Shown here in pieces: positions 12,050-24,983 of a stretch of DNA of 64,000 nucleotides. The DNA comes from Tamarix chinensis (lineage: Eukaryota > Streptophyta > Magnoliopsida > Caryophyllales > Tamaricaceae). Each line of letters starts with the position of its first letter. Positions within the stretch are counted from its first letter, which is position 1. The notes under the pieces were generated by a model. The model did no database searches and was not told where the DNA came from. It saw nothing but the letters and a program-made list of their open reading frames with translations. The position numbers and the translations under genes are program-made. Location: contig CM060171.1 of NCBI GenBank assembly GCA_030549775.1, forward strand, positions 140,276,859 through 140,340,858, written 5' to 3'.

Positions 12050-12596
12050 ATGCCTGTAAGACTCTCATTTTGGTTTTCTTGCAGATATCCTCATTACATG
12101 CTCCTGGCATGGGCAATCGCACAGATCTCGCAATTCCTGATCAACGATTAGCCCTAATCATTTCCTTTATCGCTACTTTTGTGTCACTACATCATTTAAT
12201 TAGTGGTAAATCATTGGAATCTACCTTAGGTTGGAAGATTGATAGAGGTAGAGCCGCCGAGCCCAGTAAGGTACTTGATCGGAGCAGCTATTATGATGAT
12301 CGGAGTCGTATTGCCAGTTGGGTACATGATGTTTCGCAATAAGCGCGTGCCTTCAACTTCATCTTACTCCAAACAGACGTAGGTGTGCTTTTGCTTGATT
12401 CTTTTATATTTTATCATCGCAGTCCCTGAATATGTACATTTTAGGTTAACATGCGTTTGAACTAATTTCGATATGTCGTTGTTTGTTGTTTGATTTGGTA
12501 TGTGACAGAACTTATACGGTGGTTTGAATTGATTCGGTATACTTATTGTATTCTTGGTTTGATTTTGGCTTTAACAGGAACAAAGGCTTGATATAG
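12050..12596 (+). CDS. Small conserved-looking single-span membrane protein, 57 aa, 3 exons
   Basis: The spliced model is exon 1 at 12050-12055 (codes only Met-Pro), exon 2 at 12230-12378 and exon 3 at 12578-12596 (ends in TAG). Introns are GT-AG: CCT|gtaaga...ccttag|GTT and CAGAC|gtaggt...aacag|G. The 57-residue product has a short polar start (VGRLIEVEPPSP), one hydrophobic span of about 20 residues (roughly 17-36), then a basic tail with FRNKRVP and a Ser-rich SSYSKQT stretch ending GLI. Reading frame and splice phases agree across all three exons. I believe similar tiny proteins exist in other plants but cannot name the family or function. Exon 2 alone could start at an internal ATG, but the two-codon first exon gives the best fit. 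The transcript probably continues past 12596: an exon-like stretch to 12659 is followed by a GT. Confidence 0.65.
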
Positions 12597-14804
12597 AAAA
12601 ATTGATTTCGAGGAACACATTGATGTGTGAAGGAGGCACTGAGGAAAAAGTGATTGCAGGTATATGGGTATGGAATTGAGCAATGTATAAATTGTACTGA
12701 CTTCTCTAATTCTTGTTACAAAATGGATGGAAAATTTTATTATTCAGAAGTTTATAGGATGAGGTTTTTGTGCTGGTGCTTTAACTCGGTTAATTTCATG
12801 CTCTAATTCCACTGTCTGGCAGACTTTTGCATCATGCTTACCTTCGTGTTTTCAATGGAAAAGAGAATTTCACTTCTTGTTTGGTGTTGAAATTCAGTTT
12901 ATTGTTATTACAGCTGCCAAAGAATGATACAATAATTCTGATTGATCAGAAGACAGTTCTATTTCCTCAAATTATATGGCTCTGTCGAGCACTGTCTGGT
13001 TCATATTTGGTCCGCCTTCTACATCTACTGTTCACGTGCTTGTTTTGGTGTTTCATGTTGCTATGCATTTAGAGGATGATAATTGGAACCGGACCACATG
13101 CTGGAGAATAGATATTGTAAAAATGTAGATTGATGCTTAATCGATGGAAATTTAGACTGATTATTACTGATGTATGTGGTAGGAGACAGTTAAAACTATG
13201 TTCACTGTAGTTTGATCCACGTACGATGGAACATTTAATGCATGTAACTATTGATTCTATTGAAGAGCTAGGTAGAATTAGGTGATTCAGGGATTCTGAG
13301 AACTGTGGAAGAAAAAAGAAGGTTACTTTTCTTGTTCTTGGGAGAAAAGTGGATGGATACTTAATCATTACTATTCATGATTTGTTCTCATGGGAAATAC
13401 TCAAAAGCCAGCGCATGAGTTTTTCTTAGGATATCTTATTTTCAAACCTGAGAGTACATAATAATCATAAGTAATGTTAATAATAATACTAATACTATTT
13501 ACACCCTCCGATTCACAATATAAGTCACTTTTAATTTAGACACACTAATTAAGAAATATAAAATTAGAGGAAAAAAAATGCCTAAGATTATGCCCTCACA
13601 TAAATATTGATGCAGAGCAAGAATTTGTTGAGAATATTGATACAATTAAGAGGAATACCATTAATTAGCTTATGGTGTAATTGTTTATTTAAGAATTTTT
13701 ATTTTTATTGCTGTTGTCTCATATCGCTTATGAATAGAAAGGCAGGTGTGCTTTCTTAATATAAATAAGTTTTTATTTTGCATACCACATTGGATACTAA
13801 GAGTGAGAAGGAGCTTAAAGAATCTATAAAAATGACCTAGCATCTAGTCGGAAATTGGATATTCCATTAATAAAAATTGATTTTTTATTCTTAATTTTAG
13901 TGTACTAGAAATATTAGTTTCCGTATTTAATTAAGGCATTCACTAGAATGATTATAGCTTAGTCACATTTTGTTGTGTGTCAAGGATTATTAGAAGTGGT
14001 GTTTGCAACAAGGCAATAAGATTGTAGTCATGGCCGCAATATTGTAGCATAGTGAACGATGTGTCGCGGTCATCACAATGTGAATTTTAGTTTTATTTCA
14101 CTATATACTTTAATTATTATTTATTGATCATTTGAATATAAATATTCAATAAATTAGTGTTTTATATTATATTAGACGTATTTAAGTGAGTCATTATATG
14201 CGAAATTGTCCTAACAACCCTAAATTTACCTTGGAATACAAAAATGCATGTTATTTAGTAGGACATGTAAAGGTAACAAATAACAATACTTTAATGTTGT
14301 TGAATAGTAACTTGGTTTAAGATATGTATATATATAGTAAATGAATAAGAAAAAATTATCATGCATGCTTTTTTCAATAGATTTAAGAATTCTCAATAAA
14401 TTGCCGATTTATCGTCGATATTTTCTGATTTATTGGTGATACTGATTTACTAACAATTTATCGGTTGATAAATGTTAAATTTTAAAACTGTAGCATATTG
14501 GTAATTTCGCATCACGGTTGACTCAAAAACTGCTAAATAGTGGCTGCTATGCTATTACGAAACTGCTATTTAAGTGGATGTTTGGAACCCCTTGAAGTCA
14601 TGCAATCTTCTGAATGAACAATTTAATTGGAAACTTGATTATTTATTGATGAATGAATGGATATAAGTTATAATAGGAAATATAACATCTAATATGTATG
14701 AGTTTCCGTAATATAACCTATATTTTGAAACAACTTTTTGAGGGAAAAAAAAAGAGGACTTATAATGGAAATTGGATGGAGTATTATTATTATTAATTAT
14801 TATC

Positions 14805-14824
14805 ATATATATATATATATATAT

Positions 14825-14863
<39 letters not shown>
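14805..14863 (+). repeat. (AT)n-(AG)n compound microsatellite
   Basis: About ten AT units (14805-14824) are followed by about eighteen AG units (14827-14863). Confidence 0.95.
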
Positions 14864-14864
<1 letters not shown>

Positions 14865-15989
14865 TATAGTTTTTTAGCACACATATTAAAAAGCATTAGA
14901 GGCTAGAGTAAATGATATATAAATTGACCAAATGCCCTTACTAGAACTTGAACAAATTGATATGGAATACATTAATGAGGTAAAAGATAGAAAATTAGAA
15001 AATATAATAATAATTTTCTGTTCGAGCTTAAAAAAGGACTTGATTATGCGGAAAAATGAAAAAAAAAAGGTTATTTATTGTCAAAAAGATGGAGTATTAC
15101 TACTTATTTTGATTTTATTATCTCATCATTGTTTTTAAATTAATAATAATATTATTATTAAGTATTATCATTCTTATTAACTATCACTTGTTATTAATAT
15201 CATCATCATCATCATCATCAATTTGATCTAAACAATGAAAATACTAATTACAATAGTTGTGCCAGCTATAGAAGCAATTGAAATAACATTAACATACAAA
15301 CAGTAACGACAACAACAATGTATTTATGTTTTGATAAGATGAGGTTGGATCATATTCCAAGTCGAGTAATGATTCATGTGCACCTGTCTAGAACGCTAGG
15401 TTTGATTGATGCTTCTTGACTTCAAGTTTTTTAATTATGGAAGACTTTACCTGATGATTGAAGGGATAAAATTATCTCATACAATTCTCTTCTTTCCTGG
15501 TTTGTTGTATCTTATGTCATTCATTCTCTACTCTTCGCTTGTCTCCAATTTTCTTCTCTTTGTTTCTGTTTCATGCTGATTGTTCGGCAAATTCTTAGTG
15601 AAATAATTCAGGTTATTTTCTTCCTCATAAATCTAGTTCGTGGGTGAACTCTTTCAAATTTGTCTTTTATTCGCCCGCATCCAATAGGGTCATGTTCAAA
15701 TAAACTATGAGGTAAGAGTTGTGCTTCCTATTTCAGCTGTTTCCTCATCTCGTCTCTGGCCGCATTTCATTGATGATTAGGCAGGGAACACTTTTCTTAT
15801 TGCATGCATGCTTGTGCTGCTCGGGTCCGTTTGGTTTGTCTGCTTTGTTCTGCTCAGTGCTTTACTGTTTTTGGACCTTAAGGAGATCAAAACGAAATTA
15901 TGCGTTGCAACAGTAGCAAATTCAAGCTCCCTGCCTGGCCTTGCAGGTGTTGGCCTCAACTTGTTATCTTTCTAGGGCAACATCTATAA

Positions 15990-16184
15990 TTGTTTGGTGG
16001 AACATTAGAAATTGACTATCCATCCCCACTGGATACTTGTGCCCGCCAATATTTCCAGAGCATGCAGTGGTTATTGGCTATCAGGGCTTTCCTCAGCTTG
16101 GATGTGGTGCATCAAATGATGCTCGACTTGTACAATGGATGCGGCATTAGGAAAAGTGAACGTTATGTATTGACTGCTTTATGA
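15990..16184 (+). other. Unassigned open stretch, possible exon
   Basis: Two overlapping frames are open. One runs to TGA at about 16184. The other, ending at TAG 16148-16150, reads like a natural C-terminus, with GYQGFPQLGCGASNDARLVQ. Sequence composition is richer in GC than its surroundings. There is no clear acceptor in phase with the second frame, because a TGA lies just upstream, and no matching upstream exons. It may be a decayed terminal exon or chance. Confidence 0.25.
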
Positions 16185-16624
16185 CTGAATCCCCCACTTC
16201 CATTAAAAACAATTTATGATAATGATCTTTGTTTTTATCGACAACTAGAAGGGTAACTTACGTCAAAGATGATCTGTTGCATCTTTGATATATGGATGGA
16301 AAGAAACATAAAAGTAAAAATACCTGTATCAATTTAGCAAATTTTCCTCCAGAAAGGCTCTTGAGGACGAGAATACTAGAATCCAAAACTTGAAACAACG
16401 ACCGAGTACGAATTCCTTTTAAACATGATCTGATCAAGTCTAGATATGCGTACCGTTACGCACTATGAGGTTCAAATACACGAGATTTCTCCGAATGCGA
16501 GTTTCGCGTTTACTAGCTTACTGGGTTAATGGAAGACTTTCTAAATTTCGCTGAAGAGATCTCTCTCGACTTTGGCCAAGACACCATACCATGTCAAAAA
16601 CACCCATCCGCCATAAATTACATC

Positions 16625-19600
16625 CGTAACACCCTACTTTTTAAAAATCTAATTTACATAAATATGAATATTAATTTATAAATTTTAACATTTAACCAAA
16701 TTTTAATTATTTTATTTTATTTAAATTGTAGCTTTTGTAAATATTTTGTTAAAATTATCGATTTATTGTATGGTTTTATTGACGGTTTTATTGACGGTTT
16801 TAAATGTATGTTAAATGTTGTTTAATCATTTATTGTAGTAAATAATTTATCTATTAAACACTATTTAATAATTTATTATAGTAAATAAATTTAGATAAAT
16901 TTAATTTACGATTATAATTTTATTAAATTTATGTAATTTGATTATATATATATATCTTTATGTCGCGTGTTTTAATTTTAATATTTTAAATTTATTTTTT
17001 AGTACAAATTTGTCATATTATTACGACTTTATTTTAGGAATTATATTTTAATAACAAAAATAAATTATTTTAAATTATAGAATTTATTTTAAGTAGTAAA
17101 ATTTTGTCAATGCTTTTATTTGTAGGAATTATTTTTGTCTTTTAATTTATTTATTTTTATGATGTCAATAAGATCTTCAAAAAAAATTAAATTAAAAAGA
17201 TTTTTATAATTTATTTATAATTTTTTTTCATTTATTTTTAATTTAGGAATGACATTTTCAAAAATATATTAAATGAATATTTATCGATTAAACTTCTATA
17301 AAACAAAGTTTTTTTTTCGGATCTTTATCGAATGACTTTTGTTAAATGAATCTAAAATAAAATCACCTCTAACATATCTTAATATTAGTAAAAAAAAATG
17401 TAGACCAACATATCCGCATCTATCTTTTTTCCTTTACTTCTCTTTGTTTCCTTTTCTAATTTTTTCTTGTGTTGAAGCCCACAATCCTCAACCTCCTTTG
17501 CCTCCATCATTCAACCACCACACCACCACACTGCTTCCACGCCACACCTCCACCACTAGTCACTTATTCATTCCTCGTCATCAGCATCGTTCATGGACGA
17601 GCCGCAAGAAGCCGTCAAAGCCCAACAAAAACATGATAGACAATAAGTAGCGGTTTAGCATCGCCCTAACACCAACGACTGTTGTACAACTTTTTGTGAT
17701 CTCAACTGACCTGCACTAATGCCATTTTAGCATATTTTCATTTGGTATGAATTTCTCTAAACCTTAACCTCTATTTTTTTTTGTAAATTAGTTCACGATA
17801 AGTTAAATTGATTATCGAATTGTGCATATATGAGTTGTATGATGAATGTGAATATGTTAATTGTGATATAAGTGATTTTATACTAAGATTTGGATTTTTA
17901 AATCGGTTATGTTTGGATTTTTCAAATTCGAACGTTTGAGCTATTTTTTATTTGTACAATATACTTTGAAATGTATTTAATTTTATGTTGTAAGGGTAAA
18001 TTTGATAAATTTGTAAGAAATTGATCAAAATTAGATTTTTAAGTTAAAACTCTTGTATATTTAAATCAGATTGATTCATGAGTTATTTTTTAAATTAATT
18101 ATACAATTTGTATTAAAATATGTTTAATTTTATTTCTGATCTATCAATTTAAATATCTTAATAATATTTGACCAAATTTGCATTCTAGTCTTAAATATTC
18201 TAATTATGTTAAATTGAGCATTTCCTTTATTGTTTTTTATCAATTGATTATACAATATATTATAAAATAGGTCTAATTGTATTCTGACACCTTTAATTTG
18301 GTCTAATTGATTTGAATTATCATAATTTGTATTTTGGGTTTTAAAACCTTAATTTTTGGGAATAAATTCAAAAACTTAAATGTGTTTGATTCTTTTACTT
18401 GTTGATTCTTAGTTTTGATTTAAAATCGATCTAATTATGTTTCTAACTTGTTATATTCGATAAATTCTCTCAAATTGACTAGTTTAATATTTCAGGCTGT
18501 AAATCCTAATCATTTAAGTTTCTTTTAATAAAATTTGCTTATTTCCTTTTATTTTCTATTTTGATTAATTTTTCATATCCTAATCCTATGATTTTCAAAC
18601 ACAATCTTGGAAGACATTCTATTGGATTCTAATGCTAGGGCGCCTCTCCTTTCTTCTCTAGTTGAGCTTTTGATAATAGTTAAAATGCTTAAACACTTAG
18701 AAGATAGAAAATGTTGTGATTTTGTGATTATGATCTTGTGAGAAAATCTAATTGTTCTATTGTGTATATTTCATAAAATGTTGTAGTACCCATATTTAAG
18801 AGTTAATTTATGAGACAATACAAGTGAAGAAATGTATATTAGGTTATTAAGTTTACTTCAATATGCAGTGTGAGGTTGGAATTTACTTGTATATTTTATT
18901 TGAAGTGTAAGAGGTCTTGAATTGAGTATGATAATACAAGTATGGGATAATGGAACACTTGGGTGTTTGGTTGGATCTATATATGTTTGGTTTTTTACCT
19001 TGGCATAAGATGGTTGTAGTAAGCATGTATGTTTGTTATTTTGATTCTAAAATCTATTACATGTGCCCATGGCATTGAGCTTGTTTTTATGTAAGTTTGA
19101 TGACATGAATGAACTTGGATAACATGAATGCATAATAGGATGGTTGGATTCAATTAAGAGAGCATGTGGAATTTTAATAAGTGATTTGATGGCATTTTGT
19201 GTGTAAATGAGTGGTAATTGTGTAAAATAGTACCAAAGTGTTGATTTAAATAGTGAGATTGTTGGAATGTATATAATCTAAAATTGGTTAATAATTCAAG
19301 TGATACGCGAAAGAAATGAGATATAGATAAGTTGGGTTGACTACATGAAGTGGGTTAGCTGATGATTCTTTGTATAGCCTCGAGATGGCCTCTGAGGTAA
19401 GTTTGTGCAACAGAGGCTTTCCTTGTGATTTCATATGGTGTTACCCGTCTTAGTGTCGTAGCATATTTTGTGTTTGCTATTAGTCTTTTTGCCTCTAATG
19501 AAGTCTATCTTTCTACTTTACAGGTGGCTTACGAGCCCTATAAGAGGTGTGTACATTTAATAGTGGTTTTCGTAGATGCATACAATTAAAACTTAATCCT

Positions 19601-20724
19601 GATATGCAATAATGGACGATATTTATTAGATTTTGGGTCAATCAATGTGCAAAATTAGTGAGACACGACAACTTTAGAATTTCACATATTTATTGGTGAT
19701 GTATCAATTATTGGGTGATATTTGCTAATATTTGTTGTCAAAAATATATACAAAAAAATCATGTTGTGATAATCGCGGCATGTAAAAATATATAATGAAT
19801 ACATGGAAAAGTGGATTGTGAGGTCATATATGAGAAAATGAGTATGGGAAATGGAACATGTGACTTATTATTTTTTTGGTAGAAATATAAAGAAGCGGTT
19901 ATGTGAACTCAAGTGGAAGATTTATATGGAAGTAAGTGAATAGTAGGAATGGTAATGAACGGTAAGAATAGTCAAGTGCAAATGAATGCACCGTGATATT
20001 ATATTAGATTCAGTTCTTTTGTTCTTATTTCATATCGTGTTCTTATGTGAATCCTTCTGTTATCCATGATTTACTTGGTATATTTTACCATGGGACTCTA
20101 TATGAGCGTGTAGCACAAATTCAACTACGATTCATGAGTTACATTATCTTTCATGACATCTCCCATGATTTTATATTTCTATAGAACAACATGTTCTTTT
20201 ATAAATTCACGCTTAGTTAACATTGCATGTTTTTCTATGGGTTATGCATTAATCTTAGCTCATGCTCTCCTATTAATCTTGCTATTTCGTATATTTTATT
20301 CTTCTATTTTCCTTGATCTTATATGAAGGCATGTCATTCATGTTTTATTCGTTATACCATGAATGTGAATCCACATGAGCATTTTATCGCTATTCATTAA
20401 GTGTTGTTTATTTAGTATGCCATTATACTAATAATGCACTTGTGTAGGTGTTTGTGTTCATGTATTATTTGAAAAATAATACATGAACACGGTTTTTGTA
20501 ATTAAGTTGCATTGAAATTTTATTTGGTGTTGTAAAAGAAATTTATATCTATGTTGTTTGATTAAGATTTTCAAACATGGTTTTTCCACTAATTTATCAA
20601 TGATGATTTTATAGGGTTTTCTACTAACTTTATCATTGAGGTTTTTGTTTAGTTTCCGTTTTAGTTTTTTAACTTTCCATTTATCATGAGATAACATCTA
20701 TCTTATATTAGGTGTGGCGGAAAA
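16625..20724 (+). mobile_element. Long family-B LTR, main part
   Basis: It starts CGTAACACCC, a T-to-C change from the usual TGTAACACC. A short pyrimidine/CCACC-rich zone (17420-17640) and tandem units of about 150 bp (17900-18450) follow. A block at 19377-19560 ('gcctcgagatggcctctgaggtaagt...aggtggcttacgagccctataag') is shared with the reversed copy at 26080-26265. Shared order and this block define family B. The 3' end, 'ttaggtgtggcggaaaa', is cut by another LTR at 20725 and appears to resume at 23616. There is no coding region. Confidence 0.7.
17900..18450 (+). repeat. ~150 bp tandem sub-repeats in family-B LTR
   Basis: Successive units carry 'tcaatttaaatat..taataatatttgacc' and 'aattgattatacaatatatt...ggtctaatt' at about 150 bp spacing, for roughly three to four copies. 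The same unit occurs reversed at 27100-27850 and, greatly expanded, inside the hAT element at 45860-47225. Confidence 0.8.
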
Positions 20725-23615
20725 TGTGATACCTCAAAAATTTATCCAATCTTAGTACTAATTAATTAATAGCTTAACCAAGTCCTAATTTTTATTTTGG
20801 GTAATTTATATGTTAACCTAATCTTAATCCCATATGATCAATATTTTATTCTTACATTGTTTTAGTAATTACAATTTTTTATCTAATTTTAATTCTAACC
20901 ATAACATCTCTCACTTATTTTTACTTTTTCCTTTTCTCTTTCTCTCCCTCTTGTCTGGTTATTTTTTTTTCTTCCCCTTTTGTAGCCTTGTGTTTGCCTC
21001 CTTCTCTACCCCAACCAAACTCTCCTTGTCTAACTTCACTAACTTCTGACCATTGTAGCCATCATCTCTCAAAATTCATAGGATATGCCATGTTGAAAAT
21101 TTTTTCAAATCTTCCCCCGATCATGTCTCACCCTCATCCATGCGTGTGTCCCTCTTCTCTATTGTTCCTAACCATGCACACACCTACACACACACCCCCC
21201 TATTTAAATCTCTCTCTAGCTCATTTATTACCTCAAAAAATTCCCTCACTCCCTCTATTTATATCGAGCATTGAAACCCAAACGCCCCTTATCCTCTTTC
21301 CTTTCCTACCTTGTTCATCGGCATCATCCACCATCAACACCACTCGCCATCACCAACCACCAAACACCACCCTTTTCCTAGAAAACCAACCACCACTATC
21401 TCCCCATCATTTCCCCTCATCATCCCCCCCACCATCACCACCCCACACCATATCTTTTTCCTTATCCCTATGGTGCTCTATTTTATTTGTGTTGAGGCGC
21501 ACGACTATGCACCCTCACCCACCTCGGTTATGTTTCTTTCGCACCGCCTGTTCACGTCTTTCTTCTGGCTCTTACTCTTCATGCATAACTATGCACACCC
21601 TTCACTTCTCACCCGTGCACATTTCACCCTCTTGACCCGTGCATGCGTTGCATGCTTTGCCCATCCACCTTTGATGTTTCCCTTAACTTTTTCCTCGGTT
21701 GTATTCTTAAGTTATAATCTTGTATTATTCTTGTTTTGTAGGTGAATTTTTAGTGATCTCAGAGGAGTCGGGTTTGGCTTGTGTTGTTATAGATCGGTGT
21801 CCTTTTGGTAAGGATACATGCCATATTTAGGGCTTGTATGTGCAATGTGAGTTTGTATGTGATATCCTATTTGGTAATGTTATATGGATGGTGTTGATTA
21901 TGGTAATGTTAATATCTAATATCTTGAAAGTGAGAAATATGTGAAAATATTTTTTTATTATTATTAGGTAGCATGAATTTAGATACGTGGTACCTATATA
22001 TAATTGGGGTTATGTATTTCATATAAATATTGGAGTTTGAAACTCATTAATATTGGGATTCGTAAGGTCTTTGGAAAAATATGAGTATTTTAGCTAACTT
22101 AAGGGTAGTATGGTCATCTGATGATAATACAGAAAACAATCATGTTATAATAAGTTTTTTAAGGTGTTATTTATTCTTTCATAAGTCATGTGATTTATTG
22201 ATGGTTTCAAGTTACCTAATATGATATTTTGAGGTTTTTGGTAAAAGAAGGGCATTTTGGTTGATAAGGGTTAAAAATAAAATTTTGGTAATTTTAAAGG
22301 AGAAAAAGACTTTAAATAAGTTAAGTATGATACTCAAAATATTTGGGATAATGATGAGTGACATAAGTACAATAAAATGAGAAGTCATTCTCACCCTATG
22401 AAATTAGGGTTTATTAGGGGAATCATTAACTTTTTCCTTAGCAAATGCCCCGGTAACTATATGGTTGTGCGTTATGTTTTTTCAATTATATGTTGTGCAT
22501 ATCTACATGAGTCATGCATAAGGATATCAATATAAAAGAATAAAGAATAATATACTAATAATTTTAAGTGAAAAAATATGTGTGTCGGCCTATGGTATAT
22601 TATGTGTCTGTTCCACTAGATAATAATAGTGGCTTAGGAGTATTTTGCCTTAAGAGGTTCATCAGTTTGTCCCATTGGATTGAAAATAGTGAGGCCCTTA
22701 ACTCAAATGAGAACCTAATTTTGATATAAGTATTGATAGATAAGACATTAATTACTTAAAATGGAAGATTATGTGAGTCAGAACTAAGGTATTGTATCCA
22801 TTCCACCAGACGATAATAGTAACTTATGTGTGTTATGTCCTGAGAGGTGCTTCAAAGCGTTCCACCATTTTAAGAATAGTGGTTAGAAATATGTTTCCCT
22901 AGTATATCTTGGTTTTATTCCGTCAAACAATAATAATGGCTCAGGTGTGTTCTTCCCTAAGAGGTGTTTTAGTCCATTCCACCGGAATAAGAATAGTCGG
23001 ATCATTGAATTCAATGTAAATAAAAGCATGGATTATGGGTATATATAATAATGAGTTATGGAATCAATGTTACCTTACATAATTTATTGTTAAATCTCAT
23101 TTATGTTTATTCTATTTTGTACCCTTAATTCGGATGTATGTTTACCTTATTGAATACGTAGTGTAGCCATAATTTTTTTCATAGGTACTTCTCATTCCCA
23201 CGAGAAGATAACCTGGATATTTTTTTGCAAGTCGATGAGGACCTTTGGATAATTTTTCTACATATGATGCATTAGGTGTGGAGGAATGGTTCTTATGTAT
23301 CGAGGTCGGGCATAGAGTCATGTTATTTTGCTATCATTTTTGGTGTGGATACCTTTTGGGACTCTTAGCTCCCAATATATCCATTTTATGTATTTGATAT
23401 TGTACTCAGAGTTAATATCCAAAATCTTATTTAATGTTTATGGAAGATCTTTTATTCTCTATTTATCATGTTTTAAGTCTTATCTATCTTGCCTCTTATT
23501 CAATATAATGATGGTATGATAAACTAAACTTATGTTAAGTATGACACTAACACCCACCCATTTTCATATTATGCTTTCGCTAAAAAAAATTAGCAGTGAA
23601 TTTTGGGGTGCTACA
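20725..23615 (+). mobile_element. Family-A-like LTR lodged in the family-B LTR
   Basis: It starts TGTGATACCTC and ends TTTTGGGGTGCTACA. It contains a pyrimidine-rich zone (20900-21700), a TATTTAAAT box (21201-21209) and an 'aggtgaattt...ggtaaggata' block (21740-21815) like 2409-2475. Six or so 'ttccacc..ataatagtg' units, typical of family A, lie between 22605 and 23000. The sequence after 23615 ('ttaacactccctat') resembles the 3' end of the other family-B LTR, which indicates insertion. No 5 bp target duplication is readable (gaaaa against ttaac), so the junction may have eroded. Confidence 0.65.
21201..21209 (+). promoter_or_regulatory. Putative LTR TATA box
   Basis: TATTTAAAT lies within the pyrimidine-rich zone, in the same relative place as the TATA boxes of the two family-A LTRs at the left end. 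Confidence 0.35.
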
Positions 23616-23701
23616 TTAACACTCCCTATTTTTTGTGTTTGCTTCTACCTTATTTCTTTTTTAATGAAATTTTATAGGATTGGAAAATTGAGGTGTATGA
23701 A
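23616..23701 (+). mobile_element. Probable 3' stub of family-B LTR
   Basis: 'ttaacactccctattttt...tttttaatgaaattttataggattggaaaattgaggtgtatg' aligns by eye with the reversed start of 24984-25070, 'gttagcactccctaattc...acgggggtgttaca'. This would complete the LTR interrupted at 20724. The terminal bases are eroded. Confidence 0.4.
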
Positions 23702-24983
23702 CCTATGAAAAAAAACGTGTAAATGTAATCGATAATAAGGGGAGCATAGGTAAAGAGGATATATCAAAGGACTCTGCAATGCCTCCTCCCCCTCTTTGAT
23801 GATGATTGATAAATTATACAAGCCCCAACCTAATTTAAATGAAAAAAAAAATTGGAGGGATTTTGTCTCATAGAATGTAATACACTAAATTATGAGGTGA
23901 CTACTATCCACGGTGGAGTTATCATGGTTGATATGGACCCTTATGATCTAGAAGAAGGGGCACAACATGCACAACAATGGAAATTTACTCTAGTAAGGTA
24001 TATATTCGTCATGTACCCTAGTTACAAATAGGTGTGGAACTTTGTGAAGGCTCAACAGACCTAAGTTCATGAACTATGATCTTGTCCCATGAATTCAAGT
24101 TCTACCAATTTATTTTATGCTATAAGGAACATTACCATCACAATCTACAAAACACATTAGTTGGTTGTTGATAGGTTGTTGCTTTTGAAAAGGTGATACT
24201 TGATTCATTTTTAATCCATAGGACATTTATTAAGTGCATACTTAGGTGAAGTCACTTGGTCTTCCTTTGCACATGTGGTCCACTACTTCCCTTGGGATCA
24301 CAAGTGTATATGGTAATCTCATTGGCACAGATTGTGTAACAAATAGCTAGGAAAAATTTTCATAGGTAAGAGTTATGATTGAAGATCATGTCCACTATAT
24401 TTTACCGGACTTTGTGATGATGAAGATACCTTCTAGTGAGCCATCGAGGCAAAAAGTGGTTTATGAGTGGAAACCAAAATTTTTTATAGATTGCAATACG
24501 ACCGGTCATCTTATAAGACAATGTCATAATAAGAAGACTACTTCTAACCAACCCCAAAAATAGTAGGTATTTATTCAAGATAGGAGGTAAAGAAAAGTTA
24601 CCCAATATTTTTCTTGCACTTGGAGAAAAAAGGAGGATGAATCACTAGTTAAGAGTCTGATTTTTCACCTTGTAGAAAATAGTACGCGTTGGAAGATTAT
24701 GGGTGCCATAATCCCAAAATCGATATATTGGAACACTAGAGGGTTGAATTATCCTTAGAAAATAAAGGAGGTGAGGTAGGGAGTTAAAGAGAATAAGATA
24801 TAGATGATAGGATTAGGGGAGATTGGAATTAAAAATAATGAGGCATACAAGATTCAAATTTTTTTTTACTAAGTTAGACTTGGGTGTGTAATTATCATCA
24901 CCATCATAATGGCTAGGTTTAGTTTGGTTGGCTTGGTTTACAATGGGTATAGAGGTTCATGGCTCATGTGATCAAAGCATTCT
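23702..24983 (+). pseudogene. L1-type LINE, ORF1 and start of endonuclease (decayed)
   Basis: Fragments in several frames match the plant LINE layout. A DUF4283-like stretch (about 23920-24060, 'VDMDPYDLEEGAQHAQQWKF') comes first. A gag-like region with VVYEWKPKF and a zinc-knuckle-like CNTTGHLIRQC follows (24375-24560). Then comes the start of an APE-type endonuclease (WNTRGLN near 24735). Many stops and frameshifts show it is dead. It is interrupted at 24983 and continues at 29138. Confidence 0.75.

Larger units (their letters stand above)
12597..16624. other. Mostly non-coding region downstream of the small gene
   Basis: A probable 3' UTR or alternative exon ends at 12659. An exon-like piece (about 12914-13001, acceptor 'ttattacag') is not supported by neighbours. 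A partial Stowaway-like end, 'accctccgattcacaatataagt', lies near 13505 without a partner. Microsatellites occur at 14805-14863 and 15200-15220. A short open stretch near 16010-16184 is listed separately. The rest shows nothing I can assign. Confidence 0.4.

Noticed and set aside
12070..12342. 90-codon ORF containing MGNRTDLAIPDQRL
   Set aside because: Most of it lies in the first intron of the spliced model. The phase-consistent frame with a hydrophobic span and two canonical introns explains exon 2 better.
13505..13700. Stowaway-type MITE
   Set aside because: Only a left-end-like 'accctccgattcacaatataagt' is present. No partner terminus or TA duplication was found.
20988..21745. Two long Pro/His/Ser-rich ORFs (215 and 144 codons)
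   Set aside because: Pyrimidine/CCACC-rich zone of an LTR. Similar chance ORFs occur at 48469-49300.
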